From: Dyadobacter sp. CECT 9275
GTDB taxonomy: Bacteria; Bacteroidota; Bacteroidia; Cytophagales; Spirosomataceae
Assembly (NCBI RefSeq): GCF_907164905.1
Contig: NZ_CAJRAF010000002.1
Span: 930,001 to 994,000 of the forward strand
Direction: 5' to 3'
Length of the DNA stretch: 64,000 bases
The notes beneath the pieces were generated by a model. That model saw only the letters and a program-made list of their open reading frames with translations, was not told where the DNA came from and searched no databases. The translations under genes and the position numbers were made by a program. This document shows, one piece after another, positions 9,243-18,607 of the stretch (position 1 is its first letter; the number at the start of each line of letters is the position of its first letter).

Positions 9243-10721
9243 ATGAGCATCATTAAAGAAATTGAAAATCACGTACATGAACAGCTCAGCCGCCGCAACT
9301 TCCTGTCAAGAACGAGCTTGGGATTAGGCGCTGCGGCAATGGCCTCATTACTGGGTTCCGACCAGTCGGTGGCGGGCAAAATGACCGGGACGTCTGCTGA
9401 ATCTACCGGACTGCCACTCGGCAAACCCCACTTTGCACCCAAGGCTAAAAGGATTATCTATCTTTTTCAGAGCGGGGCTCCTTCTCAGCTCGAACTTTTT
9501 GACTATAAGCCCAAGCTGGAAGAAATGTGGGGCCAGGACCTGCCGGAATCCATTCGTAAAGGACAGCGACTGACCGGTATGACTGCCGGGCAAAGCAGCT
9601 TTCCGCTGGCAGCTTCAAAATATAAATTCTCAAGATACGGAGCAGGGGATATGATGATAAGCGAGTTATTGCCATATACATCTGGAATTGTAGACGACGT
9701 AACATTTATCCGCTCCATGCATACGGAGGCCATCAATCATGACCCGGCCGTAACCTTTTTCCAGACAGGCAGCCAGCAGGGCGGCCGCCCATCCTGGGGA
9801 TCATGGATCAGCTACGGCCTTGGCTCGGATAACCAGAATATGCCTTCATTTGTGGTTCTGCTTTCAAAAGGGCGTCCCGGCGACCAGCCTTTGTATGCCA
9901 AATTATGGAGCAACGGGTTTCTTCCTTCGGTGCATCAGGGCGTAGTGTTCCGGTCCGGTCCGGATCCTGTTTTTTATCTCAACAATCCCGAAGGAATTGA
10001 CAATAACAGCCGCCGCCGTATGCTGAATTCGCTGGCCAAACTGCAAAATGTACAGTATGAAAAAATTCTGGACCCGGAGATAAACTACCGCATGGCCCAG
10101 TACGAAATGGCTTACCGGATGCAAACTGCCGTGCCAGAAACAATGGATATTTCCAAAGAACCTGAGTATATCTTCGACCTCTACGGTGAGGATTCCAGGA
10201 AACCTGGCACTTTTGCGGCCAACTGCTTACTCGCCCGCAAGCTAATCGAAAAAGATGTAAAGTTTGTACAGTTATATCACCAGGGCTGGGATCAGCACGG
10301 CAATTTGCCCAATGATATCAAAACAATGGCAAAAAGTATAGATCAGGCCTCAGCTGCTTTGATTCAGGATCTTAAACAACGAGGGTTGCTCGACGAAACG
10401 CTGGTGGTTTGGGGAGGAGAATTTGGCCGGGGGTCTTATTCGCAGGGCAAACTTTCCAGAGATAATTACGGTCGCGACCACCACCCTCGGAGTTTTACCA
10501 TCTGGATGGCTGGCGCGGGTGTGAAGAAGGGTTTTGTTTTTGGGGAAACGGATGAATTCGGATACAACGTTATCAAAGATCCTGTGCATGTGCATGATTT
10601 CCAGGCAACTGTCATGCATTTATTGGGGATTGACCACGAACAGCTTGTTTTCAAACACCAGGGAAGACGTTACCGCCTCACTGATGTTCATGGGAAAGTT
10701 GTTAAACCTATATTGGCGTAA
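9243..10721 (+). CDS. DUF1501 domain protein with twin-arginine signal
   Basis: 492 residues. SRRNFLSRTSLGLGAAAMAS is a clear Tat signal. The body is the DUF1501 fold, a sulfatase/alkaline-phosphatase-like relative: RIIYLFQSGAPSQLELFDYKP, TFFQTGSQQGGRPSWGSW, QLYHQGWDQHGNLP, LVVWGGEFGRG and YGRDHHPRSFTIWMAGAG are its typical blocks. The gene directly follows the DUF1549/DUF1553 gene (9-nt gap), the standard pairing for this family, so the two products very likely act as one extracytoplasmic unit. Substrate and reaction are not established. Confidence 0.9.
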   Translation: MSIIKEIENHVHEQLSRRNFLSRTSLGLGAAAMASLLGSDQSVAGKMTGTSAESTGLPLGKPHFAPKAKRIIYLFQSGAPSQLELFDYKPKLEEMWGQDLPESIRKGQRLTGMTAGQSSFPLAASKYKFSRYGAGDMMISELLPYTSGIVDDVTFIRSMHTEAINHDPAVTFFQTGSQQGGRPSWGSWISYGLGSDNQNMPSFVVLLSKGRPGDQPLYAKLWSNGFLPSVHQGVVFRSGPDPVFYLNNPEGIDNNSRRRMLNSLAKLQNVQYEKILDPEINYRMAQYEMAYRMQTAVPETMDISKEPEYIFDLYGEDSRKPGTFAANCLLARKLIEKDVKFVQLYHQGWDQHGNLPNDIKTMAKSIDQASAALIQDLKQRGLLDETLVVWGGEFGRGSYSQGKLSRDNYGRDHHPRSFTIWMAGAGVKKGFVFGETDEFGYNVIKDPVHVHDFQATVMHLLGIDHEQLVFKHQGRRYRLTDVHGKVVKPILA

Positions 10722-10729
10722 AGTAAAAT

Positions 10730-10780
10730 CCGTGGCACGGCTGGCGCACCTGGCCTATTGCAGCCCAAGCCGTGCCACGG
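10730..10780. repeat. dispersed inverted repeat, copy 1
   Basis: Arms CCGTGGCACGGCT (10730-10742) and AGCCGTGCCACGG (10768-10780) pair perfectly over 13 bp. The loop contains CCTATTGCAGCCC. The flank to about 10825 carries repeated CTGCCTAC words. A close copy lies at 11426-11484 and a compact version at 30442-30474. It sits between convergent genes and could also terminate transcription. Confidence 0.75.
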
Positions 10781-10825
10781 ATCAGCTCACTGCCTACCGC
10801 TTACTGCCTACTAAAAACTGCCTAC

Positions 10826-11254
10826 TCACTTCGTCCCTGAAAAACTACCCGTCAGCTCCACCTTTTTCTTTGACTTATCCTGGTAAACAGTCCAGTTCAT
10901 CAGCAGGGTTGACTCGCCTTTTATACCTTCCAAAACAACATACTCATCCACCGACTGAACCTCCCCTCCAAACTTATTAACAGCCTGCATTGTGAAAGGC
11001 CCCAGCACCGGGCTTTGTCTGGAACCATCCTCATTGAGCCCGATCAGAAATAGCGACTTATTGTCCACACGTTCGAGTAGAAAGCGGGCCTTATCCCGGT
11101 TGAAATTGTATCCGTTCTCATTTCCAGAGAGTTTTCCGGCATAAGTTCCGGCAATACCCGTGGTCCAGTCGGCATCTGTCTCTTTGTCTTTGCAACTTAA
11201 CACACAGCCCGCCAGCAAACTAATCACTACAATTTTTGTAAATAATATTTTCAT
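10826..11254 (-). CDS. small lipoprotein of unknown function
   Basis: 142 residues. The N-terminus has a hydrophobic stretch followed by LAGCVLSCKDKE, which offers a lipobox cysteine at 17 or 21. The mature part (GTYAGKLSGNENGYNFNRDK, then beta-rich segments ending VELTGSFSG) resembles small lipocalin-like or calycin-like Bacteroidota lipoproteins, but I do not recognise the family. It is flanked on both sides by copies of the same dispersed inverted repeat (10730-10780 and 11426-11484), so it looks like an isolated gene. Confidence 0.7.
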   Translation of the reverse strand: MKILFTKIVVISLLAGCVLSCKDKETDADWTTGIAGTYAGKLSGNENGYNFNRDKARFLLERVDNKSLFLIGLNEDGSRQSPVLGPFTMQAVNKFGGEVQSVDEYVVLEGIKGESTLLMNWTVYQDKSKKKVELTGSFSGTK

Positions 11255-11425
11255 AACCTGTACATTTAGACCAATTCAAAGTTTTATTCCGAATAAAAAC
11301 TCCTTGAGTATTTTCAATTCAGCATTGCCCAAAAGTGATCCATATCCCACTGCGGGGTTGGATCTGCACATACTAAAAATGGCAATCCGCTTATTACAAG
11401 TCCGGAGTTTTGACTTCCGCAAAAC

Positions 11426-11484
11426 CCGTGGCACGGCTGATACGCCAGGCCTATTGCAGCCCAACAGCACGAGCCGGGCCACGG
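11426..11484. repeat. dispersed inverted repeat, copy 2
   Basis: Left arm CCGTGGCACGGCT (11426-11438) pairs with AGCCGGGCCACGG (11472-11484) with one mismatch. The loop shares GGCCTATTGCAGCCCAA with copy 1, and the right flank again has CTGCCTAC-like words up to about 11565. It lies between two minus-strand genes, 171 nt from the lipoprotein start. Confidence 0.75.
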
Positions 11485-11549
11485 ATCAGTTCGCAGTCTC
11501 TGCCCACCGCCTACTGCTGACTGCCTACTCCAAACTACATGATAACCGC

Positions 11550-11786
11550 CTACTGCAAACCTCCCCTCGATTTGATCTGTGCATTCAGTGAATTTAATGC
11601 CCATAAACCGGCCAGACCGAGGCCGCTGACCAGGCCACCCAGGGTCCGTACCAGTTGCACATGAGACTTCCAGTCAATGGGGGGTGGCGGTGTGGGTTTT
11701 ACGATAATGATGATCACAATGCCACCAATAATAATGATGACGACGATCACAAATAAGAAGCGAATGAGCTGTGTGAATTTAGACAT
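11550..11786 (-). CDS. small membrane protein of unknown function
   Basis: 78 residues from the ATG at 11786; a longer reading from a TTG at 11795 is less likely. A strong hydrophobic helix rich in Ile and Val spans about residues 8-29. After it come a proline run (PTPPPP), then WKSHVQLVRTLGGLVSGLGLAGLWALNSLNAQ, which may be a second membrane-associated helix. I do not recognise a family. It is transcribed away from the metzincin genes with a 112-nt gap, and its end overlaps the CTGCCTAC-rich flank of the dispersed repeat. Confidence 0.55.
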   Translation of the reverse strand: MSKFTQLIRFLFVIVVIIIIGGIVIIIIVKPTPPPPIDWKSHVQLVRTLGGLVSGLGLAGLWALNSLNAQIKSRGGLQ

Positions 11787-11898
11787 GACTGACAAATGGT
11801 TAAAGGTGAAGTATTTCTTGTTTAACCCTTAGTCGCATACCCTCTTCAGGAAGGAAACATTTTTTTAATTTTTGGAAGAAAACCGGTTTTTCAAATTC

Positions 11899-12468
11899 TC
11901 AATTCTTCTTTTGGTTCTGCGCATCTTTTAAATTATAAGTAATCGCCAGACAAACCACGTTGGCGGTATCGGCAGGACACAAATCTTTCCTTAATACCAT
12001 CAGTTCCGCCATTCCGCCTTTCAGAAGACTGAGTGCAGAAACAGCCCTGGTCTGGTACAGTAAATTATATTTCTCCATGTAATATTTCTCAAACTCACTG
12101 ATGCCCATGGCAGCCTTTTTTCCTCGTCGTGCCAGATAATCCTCCATCTTTTTATAATCCTGCTGTAACGTGGCCATATAACTTTTCTGTTTGTCGGCAG
12201 GTGCTCCGTACCTGACAATTTCAGAAAGAAAAGAAATCCTATTGCCTTTTAGCTTTATTATACCTGTCGAGTCTTCCGCATTGCACTCGATGCACTCCAT
12301 ATAATTATAAATCGCGTCAAAATCGGAAACGCCGGTACCTTTTAAGGTACGCACCGGTTTGTTCGTTTTCCCCTTCGGCTTTGTCTGTGCACAGGCTATT
12401 TCCGATATCAGAGCGGTACTGATCAGCACGATATACAGGTAGCGAAAAAAAGTATGTCGACTGGTCAT
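11899..12468 (-). CDS. secreted protein of unknown function
   Basis: 189 residues. The N-terminal segment up to about residue 27 (VLISTALISEIACAQ) is a signal peptide, possibly with a lipobox-like LISEIAC. The mature part has two CxxC-like cysteines (MECIECNAED, about residues 58-64), a Lys-rich helical middle and a further pair of cysteines near the end. Its ATG overlaps the stop of the upstream metzincin gene by 4 nt (ATGA), so the two are translationally coupled and probably work together. No family recognised. Confidence 0.75.
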   Translation of the reverse strand: MTSRHTFFRYLYIVLISTALISEIACAQTKPKGKTNKPVRTLKGTGVSDFDAIYNYMECIECNAEDSTGIIKLKGNRISFLSEIVRYGAPADKQKSYMATLQQDYKKMEDYLARRGKKAAMGISEFEKYYMEKYNLLYQTRAVSALSLLKGGMAELMVLRKDLCPADTANVVCLAITYNLKDAQNQKKN

Positions 12469-13529
12469 GGCACATTCATCATAGTGGCGGGATAGGATGC
12501 AGTTTCTCTCGTGCTGGACGAGGTACCCCTTGAGCTGGCACCAGGGTACACAACGATATCACGGTCTGGATTTAATGCAGGAACCACGTCAAACAACCCT
12601 GATGTATTACTAAAATTGGCCTGAAAAGCCTCTCCAACGGATAACATGGGCGTTACATTGGGAGCTCTGGACTCTCGATAGAACATCAGTGAGGCCGAAT
12701 TATTTACACCTACGCTATTGTAGACATGGTTAAGATCTAAAAAATGGCCGACTTCATGCGCCAAAGTTCTTAACGTCCTGCTTTGGTTAATTGTGATCGC
12801 GTTTTTGAGTGGCAGCCTGAACACACACATACAGGAATACCCCATGTACGCACGAAAACTGGCCGCGCTGGTGAAATCAGTATAATAAATATTTAACCTC
12901 GTAGTATCATATCCATAATTTGATTCCAGGCGCTCTTTTCTGTCCCGACCGCAAAAAAAAGCATCCAGGCTCAATGTCCGGTTTTCCAGATCCAAAATCG
13001 CATAATCCACTATTTTTATATTACTATCAAGCTGCAGCCGTATCCCCATTCTGCGTTCCTCCAGTATGGCATTGGTAAAATCAATATCCGTCTGAACCAC
13101 CGCTTCGTTAAACCGACTGGAGATACTGCCCTGCCCAAAACTGGCGGACACCGGAACAACTATTGGACTGAAAAGTGTCACTTCCGTCAGATTTCCATCG
13201 GCATCTGTTTTCCTGATTTCTCTGGAGGCATTTTCTCCCGAAAAAACAGTCATTTTGGATATACTGTTATACTCCGACAAAGTTATTTTTAACTCATAAA
13301 TGGCATTACTTCCAGTTACCGGCAGAAATTTAAGCGTACGAAAAGTTTCAGCAGTTTGACTTCCCCATTTTGCACGGGCAACTAATATGGGAGTATATGG
13401 CGTGGGTGTGACATGAACAACGAAACGGTGCTCTTCTGCTGCGCCGGAAAATGTAAAACCGGCCATGCCGTTACAATAGGATTCGCCTGCATAAATCAGC
13501 AGACAGTTAATAAATAGTAATAGCTTCAT
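12465..13529 (-). CDS. secreted metzincin-type zinc metalloprotease
   Basis: 354 residues from the ATG at 13529 (a GTG at 13532 precedes it). It has an N-terminal signal peptide (about residues 1-20), a beta-rich region of about 200 residues, then the zinc motif LAHEVGHFLDLNH, the HExxHxxxxxH of metzincins (His258, Glu259, His262, His268). The following ASLMFY is a fitting Met-turn. The arrangement resembles pappalysin/M43-like or related families, though the N-terminal part looks lineage-specific. It is the first gene of a coupled pair with the secreted 189-residue protein, whose start overlaps its stop. A partner or substrate role for that protein is inference. Confidence 0.82.
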   Translation of the reverse strand: MKLLLFINCLLIYAGESYCNGMAGFTFSGAAEEHRFVVHVTPTPYTPILVARAKWGSQTAETFRTLKFLPVTGSNAIYELKITLSEYNSISKMTVFSGENASREIRKTDADGNLTEVTLFSPIVVPVSASFGQGSISSRFNEAVVQTDIDFTNAILEERRMGIRLQLDSNIKIVDYAILDLENRTLSLDAFFCGRDRKERLESNYGYDTTRLNIYYTDFTSAASFRAYMGYSCMCVFRLPLKNAITINQSRTLRTLAHEVGHFLDLNHVYNSVGVNNSASLMFYRESRAPNVTPMLSVGEAFQANFSNTSGLFDVVPALNPDRDIVVYPGASSRGTSSSTRETASYPATMMNVP

Positions 13530-13667
13530 CACGAGACTGCCAGATTGTTAAAAAACTATTATATTCAATGATTTTGTTACCCTGCCGATACTGATATCCG
13601 ACTAAATGATGCAGAAAGAAGGTATCTTTCTATTGAATATTTCCTTCCCCCTAAATTTAAACCTAAT

Positions 13668-14276
13668 ATGGCAAAGTTTATCCCAGAAGAACCTACTTTA
13701 TTACTCAGATCCGTTAGCGCTGTTACAGATACCGAATCCATCCGTGTATCTCCGCCAAATCTTTATTCCCGACAGAAAATAAGTGCGATACTCCCTGTTT
13801 CCTACACACCGGAAACGGATCCGTTACCCGCAGACGACGAAGAATCCGATGAACCATCCGTTGCCCTATATTTCGGGCTAAAGGCACTGCTGTATCAGGG
13901 TAGCAGTATCCGTGTATGTTTTTCCGAAGACCGTCAAAACTGGCTGTGCAGTTATGTTCCCAGTCAGGACCTGGGAATGCTGGTAGCATCTGAAGAAGCC
14001 TATTGGGAAGAAGTTGAACAGGAAGGTTTCAGGACCATTAATGACGGAGCCGAATTCACCTACTTTCGGGTCATTATTCCGGAAAGTGAGCTGTCATTGT
14101 CGCAGGGAGCAACGGGCATCGATCTCTTTGTCCAGTTTATTTTTGAAACCAATGTTAACGCCAGTACAGATCAGTTTGTAGAAATCGACGAAAGAACTTT
14201 ATACATTACCCGTTGGCCCGATGGCGGAGATATCCCTATTGTTGCCACAACTCCTCCCAAAAAATTACTCCCTTAA
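13668..14276 (+). CDS. protein of unknown function beside TPR-CHAT gene
   Basis: 202 residues, acidic, with no signal peptide or membrane helix. Composition suggests a beta-rich domain (VALYFGLKALLYQGSSIRVCFSEDRQ; FTYFRVIIPESELSLSQGATG). A short acidic run DDEESDEP lies near residue 55 and a Pro-rich tail (TTPPKKLLP) at the end. I do not recognise it. It is divergent from the metzincin gene (138 nt between starts) and upstream of the TPR-CHAT gene, but a strong hairpin at 14337-14367 separates it from the latter. Confidence 0.7.
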   Translation: MAKFIPEEPTLLLRSVSAVTDTESIRVSPPNLYSRQKISAILPVSYTPETDPLPADDEESDEPSVALYFGLKALLYQGSSIRVCFSEDRQNWLCSYVPSQDLGMLVASEEAYWEEVEQEGFRTINDGAEFTYFRVIIPESELSLSQGATGIDLFVQFIFETNVNASTDQFVEIDERTLYITRWPDGGDIPIVATTPPKKLLP

Positions 14277-14336
14277 AGACCTGCTATGCGTGCGGAGTAC
14301 TCCCGAAAGTACCTTATGAAGCACAAATAATGAGTA

Positions 14337-14367
14337 ACCCCGGTATTCCTGAAAGTGATACCGGGGT
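14337..14367 (+). terminator. hairpin between the 202-residue protein gene and the CHAT gene
   Basis: Ten-base arms ACCCCGGTAT (14337-14346) and ATACCGGGGT (14358-14367) are perfectly complementary around an 11-nt loop, 60 nt after the stop. There is no clear T tract. Confidence 0.55.
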
Positions 14368-14483
14368 AAATGGCATCCCGCAAATAAGGTTAAATAAATC
14401 AATGCTTCAATCTGAATATCACGGTGGTTTATTATCTTCGGATCTGTTTCACTGATCCTGGCAAGCCGATAAACTTCTGAATT

Positions 14484-17249
14484 TTGAGCTTCAATTTTGT
14501 ATCAAGCGTTCTGATATTTTTCCTTTGGGCTTCCGGCAGTTACAGCTATTCCCAGGACTGCAATTTTTCAGTGTTAGCCCGTCAGACCGGCCACATCAGC
14601 CAGGATACCAGCCTTACGCCCCAGGTACAGTTACAACAGCTCCGGAATTTACACACCCGGTATAAAAATTGTCCCATGTTACCTGACAGCCTGCTGGCAG
14701 AGCTCTTTCGCCAGCAGGGTAAAGCATACAACAGCCTGGACCAGCCCGACCATGCCATTGCCGTAATGCTTCAAGGATACAGACTGCTGAAAAACAAAGG
14801 GCGCAGTGAGGTGCTGGGAAAACTTTCATTTAACCTGGGTATTCTGTACTACTGGAAGCAGGAATTACCCAACGCTGTTTTTTATTACACACAGGCTGCG
14901 GAAAATCTTTCTGAATCAGGTCTGCGGTCCACAGCCCTTAAATATGCCGCAGATGTTTGTTTCAGTATCGGAGATTATGAAAAAGGGATAACGCTGGCCC
15001 AGCGAAGTATCGAGGCAATTGATCCGGACATTTATCCGCTGGAAGCGGCAGAAGCATATAATGCACTGGGTTTCAATCAGTATACACTGGAAAGATTCCA
15101 CGAAGCCGCTCAAGCCTTCACGCTGGCTCAGCAGTATTATTATAGCTGGACTAAAAATACAGGACAGGAAAATCCTGAAATAATAGCCGCCATCATCTGT
15201 AACGACGGCCTTAATTCGCTCAGACTCCAGAAAAGCACTGAGGCAATCGGTCAGTTTAAAAAGGTAAGTAACATTTACCGGACACAGAAGGATACCGATA
15301 AACTCATCCGCTACGGTTTATCCAATGCAGGTATAGCCTATCTCATGGCTGGCGACACGCTGATGGCCGTGAAACGCTATCAACAGGCGATTGATCTGAT
15401 CGAAAAACATTTCCCGCAGGCCAAAAACAGCAAGTATGCAATTATCTACAGCAATATGGCCATGCGCCTTGGTTATCAGCATGCAGCTGCTATCCCCACT
15501 TTCAAAAAGGCTTTATCTGTTTTCCCCCGGTTCCGTTCCGTACAGGAGAAGGACCTTTCACAGATACCCTACAAATACGATCTTCAGGAAATTATCCATG
15601 ACTACGGAAAAGTTGTTTTCCAGGCGGGGAAAAACAGGAAAGATCTGAAAACCGTCCGGGATGCACTGATCATCTTTGAGTACAACGACCGCCTCATCGA
15701 TTACATGCGGCGTGAACACAGCAGCAACGTCTCCAAACTTTTCTGGCGCAAAAAAACGCGGGATATGTATGAACGTGCCATTGAGGCTTGTTACCTGCTG
15801 AACGACCCTGTAAAAGCTTTCTACTTTTTTGAAAAGAGCCGGGCCGTCCTGCTGAATGACCAGCTCAATGAACTCAGTGCCCGGCAACAGCTGTCTCCCG
15901 CCGCAAAGGAAAAAGAGCGCTCGCTTTTCAGTCGCATCGCTGATTTGCAGAACAAACTGGGTGATACCAGCCCCGGTTCGGCCGAAAACAAAAAGCTCCT
16001 CTCTCAGCTGGCGGCGGCACGTTACGAGCAGGACATCTTTATCAGCAGTCTGGAACAAACATTACCACAGTACTATGCCTATAAGTATGACAATCATGTA
16101 CCTTCCATTCCGCAGGTGCGGCAAAACATACTGGCCAAAAACCAGACCTTCATTTGCTATTTTATGGGAGAAGAGGCCGTTTATGGACTGGCCGTCACAG
16201 CCAAAAACTTAATTTTCCGGAAAATAAACGTGGATACTTATCGCAAGTATTCCACGGTTTTCAGACGTCTCCTGGCCGATAGAGAAACTCAGAACAAAGC
16301 TTTTCCTCATTACCTGGCCATCTCCAGCAGGTTATATCAGCTACTGATCCAACCTTTCGGCTTTCCACAAAATACCCGGGTGATTATTTCTTCGGATGGG
16401 CACTTCCTTCCATTTGAAGCCCTGAGTACCTCAGCCTCTCACCCTGCTTTTCTGGTGAATGACCATGCATTCAGTTATACCTATTCTGCAGGTTTCCTGC
16501 AGAAGATCAGACGGAAGGCCGAGGGTTTCCTTCCCGGAAAATCTTATCTTGGACTTGCGCCGGTGGAATTTTCTCCCCTGCTCAAACAGGCCACGCTGCC
16601 GGGTTCTGATATTTCCCTGGCAAAAATCAATAAACAATTCTGGTTCTCTAAGATCGTCACCGGTACGGAAGCGTCCCGGGAAACTTTTGTGAACGAGTCC
16701 CCCGCCTACCGGATCGTGCAGCTCCTCACGCATGCCACAGCCGACAGCACCGGCTCGGTACCTAAATTGTATTTTGCAGATTCCACCCTGTCTCTTCCCG
16801 AACTAACGGCCACAAGGGATTACTTCACACAGCTGCTCGTTTTATCCGCCTGCCGCACGGGTATCGGCCAGGACCAGCAAGGCGAAGGTGTATTCAGCCT
16901 GGCCCGTGGATTTGCGGCGCTGGGGATACCTTCTACCTTAACCACTTTGTGGAGAGTTGAAAACCAGTCGGTATATGATCTTACCGAACGATTTTACGAA
17001 TATCTGAACAAAGGACTTCCGCTGGACGTTGCGCTGCAGCAAGCTCAGATCCATTGGCTAAAATCAGCGTCCTCCGGGAATCGTCTGCCCTATGCCTGGG
17101 CGGGTATCGTACTCGTCGGAAACACCGAGCCGGTTATCCGGGGGAGTGGTTTCTGGTGGGCGATTTTCGGTATCCTGGGAGCCATGGTGATACTGGCATG
17201 GTGGGCAGGCAGGCGGTTCTTAGTAGGTTCGGGACTTTCCAAGTCTTGA
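14484..17249 (+). CDS. secreted TPR-CHAT protein (caspase-like protease domain)
   Basis: 921 residues from a TTG start; a stop at 14478-14480 closes the frame upstream and no ATG precedes the signal peptide (VSSVLIFFLWASGSYSYS), so TTG is the best choice. About residues 50-480 are tetratricopeptide-type helical pairs (AAEAYNALGFNQYTLERFHEA and similar). About residues 530-880 form a CHAT domain with the expected catalytic His750 in LLTHATADS and Cys790 in LSACRTG. A transmembrane helix lies near the C-terminus (WWAIFGILGAMVILAWWAG). Topology therefore puts TPR and protease on the outside of the inner membrane. CHAT peptidases are related to caspase and separase; activator and target are unknown. 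The last codons and stop lie within a palindromic repeat (17233-17263). Confidence 0.88.
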   Translation: MSFNFVSSVLIFFLWASGSYSYSQDCNFSVLARQTGHISQDTSLTPQVQLQQLRNLHTRYKNCPMLPDSLLAELFRQQGKAYNSLDQPDHAIAVMLQGYRLLKNKGRSEVLGKLSFNLGILYYWKQELPNAVFYYTQAAENLSESGLRSTALKYAADVCFSIGDYEKGITLAQRSIEAIDPDIYPLEAAEAYNALGFNQYTLERFHEAAQAFTLAQQYYYSWTKNTGQENPEIIAAIICNDGLNSLRLQKSTEAIGQFKKVSNIYRTQKDTDKLIRYGLSNAGIAYLMAGDTLMAVKRYQQAIDLIEKHFPQAKNSKYAIIYSNMAMRLGYQHAAAIPTFKKALSVFPRFRSVQEKDLSQIPYKYDLQEIIHDYGKVVFQAGKNRKDLKTVRDALIIFEYNDRLIDYMRREHSSNVSKLFWRKKTRDMYERAIEACYLLNDPVKAFYFFEKSRAVLLNDQLNELSARQQLSPAAKEKERSLFSRIADLQNKLGDTSPGSAENKKLLSQLAAARYEQDIFISSLEQTLPQYYAYKYDNHVPSIPQVRQNILAKNQTFICYFMGEEAVYGLAVTAKNLIFRKINVDTYRKYSTVFRRLLADRETQNKAFPHYLAISSRLYQLLIQPFGFPQNTRVIISSDGHFLPFEALSTSASHPAFLVNDHAFSYTYSAGFLQKIRRKAEGFLPGKSYLGLAPVEFSPLLKQATLPGSDISLAKINKQFWFSKIVTGTEASRETFVNESPAYRIVQLLTHATADSTGSVPKLYFADSTLSLPELTATRDYFTQLLVLSACRTGIGQDQQGEGVFSLARGFAALGIPSTLTTLWRVENQSVYDLTERFYEYLNKGLPLDVALQQAQIHWLKSASSGNRLPYAWAGIVLVGNTEPVIRGSGFWWAIFGILGAMVILAWWAGRRFLVGSGLSKS

Positions 17250-17263
17250 AGACCTGGAAAGTC
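17233..17263. repeat. palindromic repeat overlapping the CHAT gene stop codon
   Basis: GACTTTCC (17233-17240) pairs with GGAAAGTC (17256-17263), and the inner bases AAGTCTT/GAAGACCT extend the pairing with a G-U pair, giving a nearly continuous hairpin. The CHAT stop TGA (17247-17249) is at its centre. It lies between convergent genes that end 20 nt apart, so it may terminate both. Confidence 0.65.
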
Positions 17264-17269
17264 TTCTGC

Positions 17270-17944
17270 TCAACCATACACCATAACCCCCTCGCCATCC
17301 CCCATGATTACTTTGCTGGCGAGTTGAATGAACAGCCCATGTTCAACCACACCCGTGATATGATCCAGTTTTCCTGCCAGAGATGCCGGATCTTCTATCA
17401 AACCGAAGTCTGCATCAATGATATAATTTCCCTCATCCGTCCGGTAATATCCGGCAGAATCCTTTCTGATCTCCCCTGTACCACCCAATTTTGCCAGCGC
17501 TCCAAGCACATACGCCGAGGCAAAAGGAATCACCTCAACAGGCAGTTTAAATTTCCCAAGAAACGCCACCTTCTTGGAAGAATCCGCAATGATGATCTCC
17601 TCCCGGCTCAGTGACGCAACAATTTTCTCCTTCAACAGTGCCCCGCCACCGCCTTTAATCAGCATGAGCTCCGTGGTGAATTCGTCTGCACCGTCAATGG
17701 TGATATCAATGGCATCCACCGTATGGATGTCAATGAGCGGTATGCCCAGAGATTCTGCAAGCTCTTTTGTTTTATCCGAAGTCGGGATTCCTTTTATAGA
17801 CAAGCCATTTTTTACCAGTTCCCCGATTTCCCTGATGGCCAGCGTAGAAGAAGAGCCAGAGCCCAGCCCCACAATCATACCATCCTTCAGAAACTTTACG
17901 GCTTCTCTGGCGGCCGTCCGTTTTTCACTTTCAAAATCTCTCAT
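17270..17944 (-). CDS. rpiA: ribose-5-phosphate isomerase A
   Basis: 224 residues from the ATG at 17944, where the conserved protein begins; a longer frame to 17983 adds 13 unlikely residues. It interconverts ribose-5-phosphate and ribulose-5-phosphate in the non-oxidative pentose phosphate pathway (cytoplasm). Family blocks are all present: GLGSGSSSTLAI, TSDKTKELAESLGIPL, DITIDGADE with the catalytic Asp, LIKGGGGALLKEKIVA with the catalytic Glu/Lys region, and a VEHGLF segment near the end. Length is normal for the family. It is convergent with the CHAT gene, sharing the palindrome at 17233-17263, and has a long gene-poor region behind its start. Confidence 0.96.
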   Translation of the reverse strand: MRDFESEKRTAAREAVKFLKDGMIVGLGSGSSSTLAIREIGELVKNGLSIKGIPTSDKTKELAESLGIPLIDIHTVDAIDITIDGADEFTTELMLIKGGGGALLKEKIVASLSREEIIIADSSKKVAFLGKFKLPVEVIPFASAYVLGALAKLGGTGEIRKDSAGYYRTDEGNYIIDADFGLIEDPASLAGKLDHITGVVEHGLFIQLASKVIMGDGEGVMVYG

Positions 17945-18607
17945 GTGTATTTTATGCTTTGGGACTGCCAATATGAACTTCAATTCGGGATAAATTTAAT
18001 CATTCTTCTGCTGACTCCATGCCCTCTAAGGACCAGGCTTTGCAGGATGCCCCCTCCGGAATACCTCTCTGTACGCCTTGGTACCACAGCAATTATCACC
18101 TACTTGCCACCGTTTTCTCTTGTTTTTATAGAGAGGAAAAGATCTTTTCCTACTGAGGCCAAGGTGCTGTCTGAACGACGTAAACCGATTTGGATAAGAC
18201 TATCCAAAGGGTTACTACTGTTAAAAACGCCTTGCCGCAACGTCGTGTAGAACAAAAATTTCACCTCACATTTGCATAGCAAACCAACCACCCATTACAT
18301 AATAAATTGAATATCAAATCATTAAATTAAATCTGCCATTAATTTTAGCCGAAAAATATTAGTAACATTTCTATTTTCTACATGTAGCAATACTACAACT
18401 TTCTAGCCCAAAGCCAGATACATTTGTTCTGTCGATAAGTGGCGTGGAATCAACTCCTGCTTTATTGACTTTTTTAGAGTTATCACTTAACCGCCAAAAT
18501 ATGTAAATAAAAGTACACATCCTCAAAACGCACGTAACAGTTGGTTTGTAGTAACATGGTTTCGGACAGACGGAATATTACACCGTTTCTTCAGCGTCAC
18601 CAGGTTC

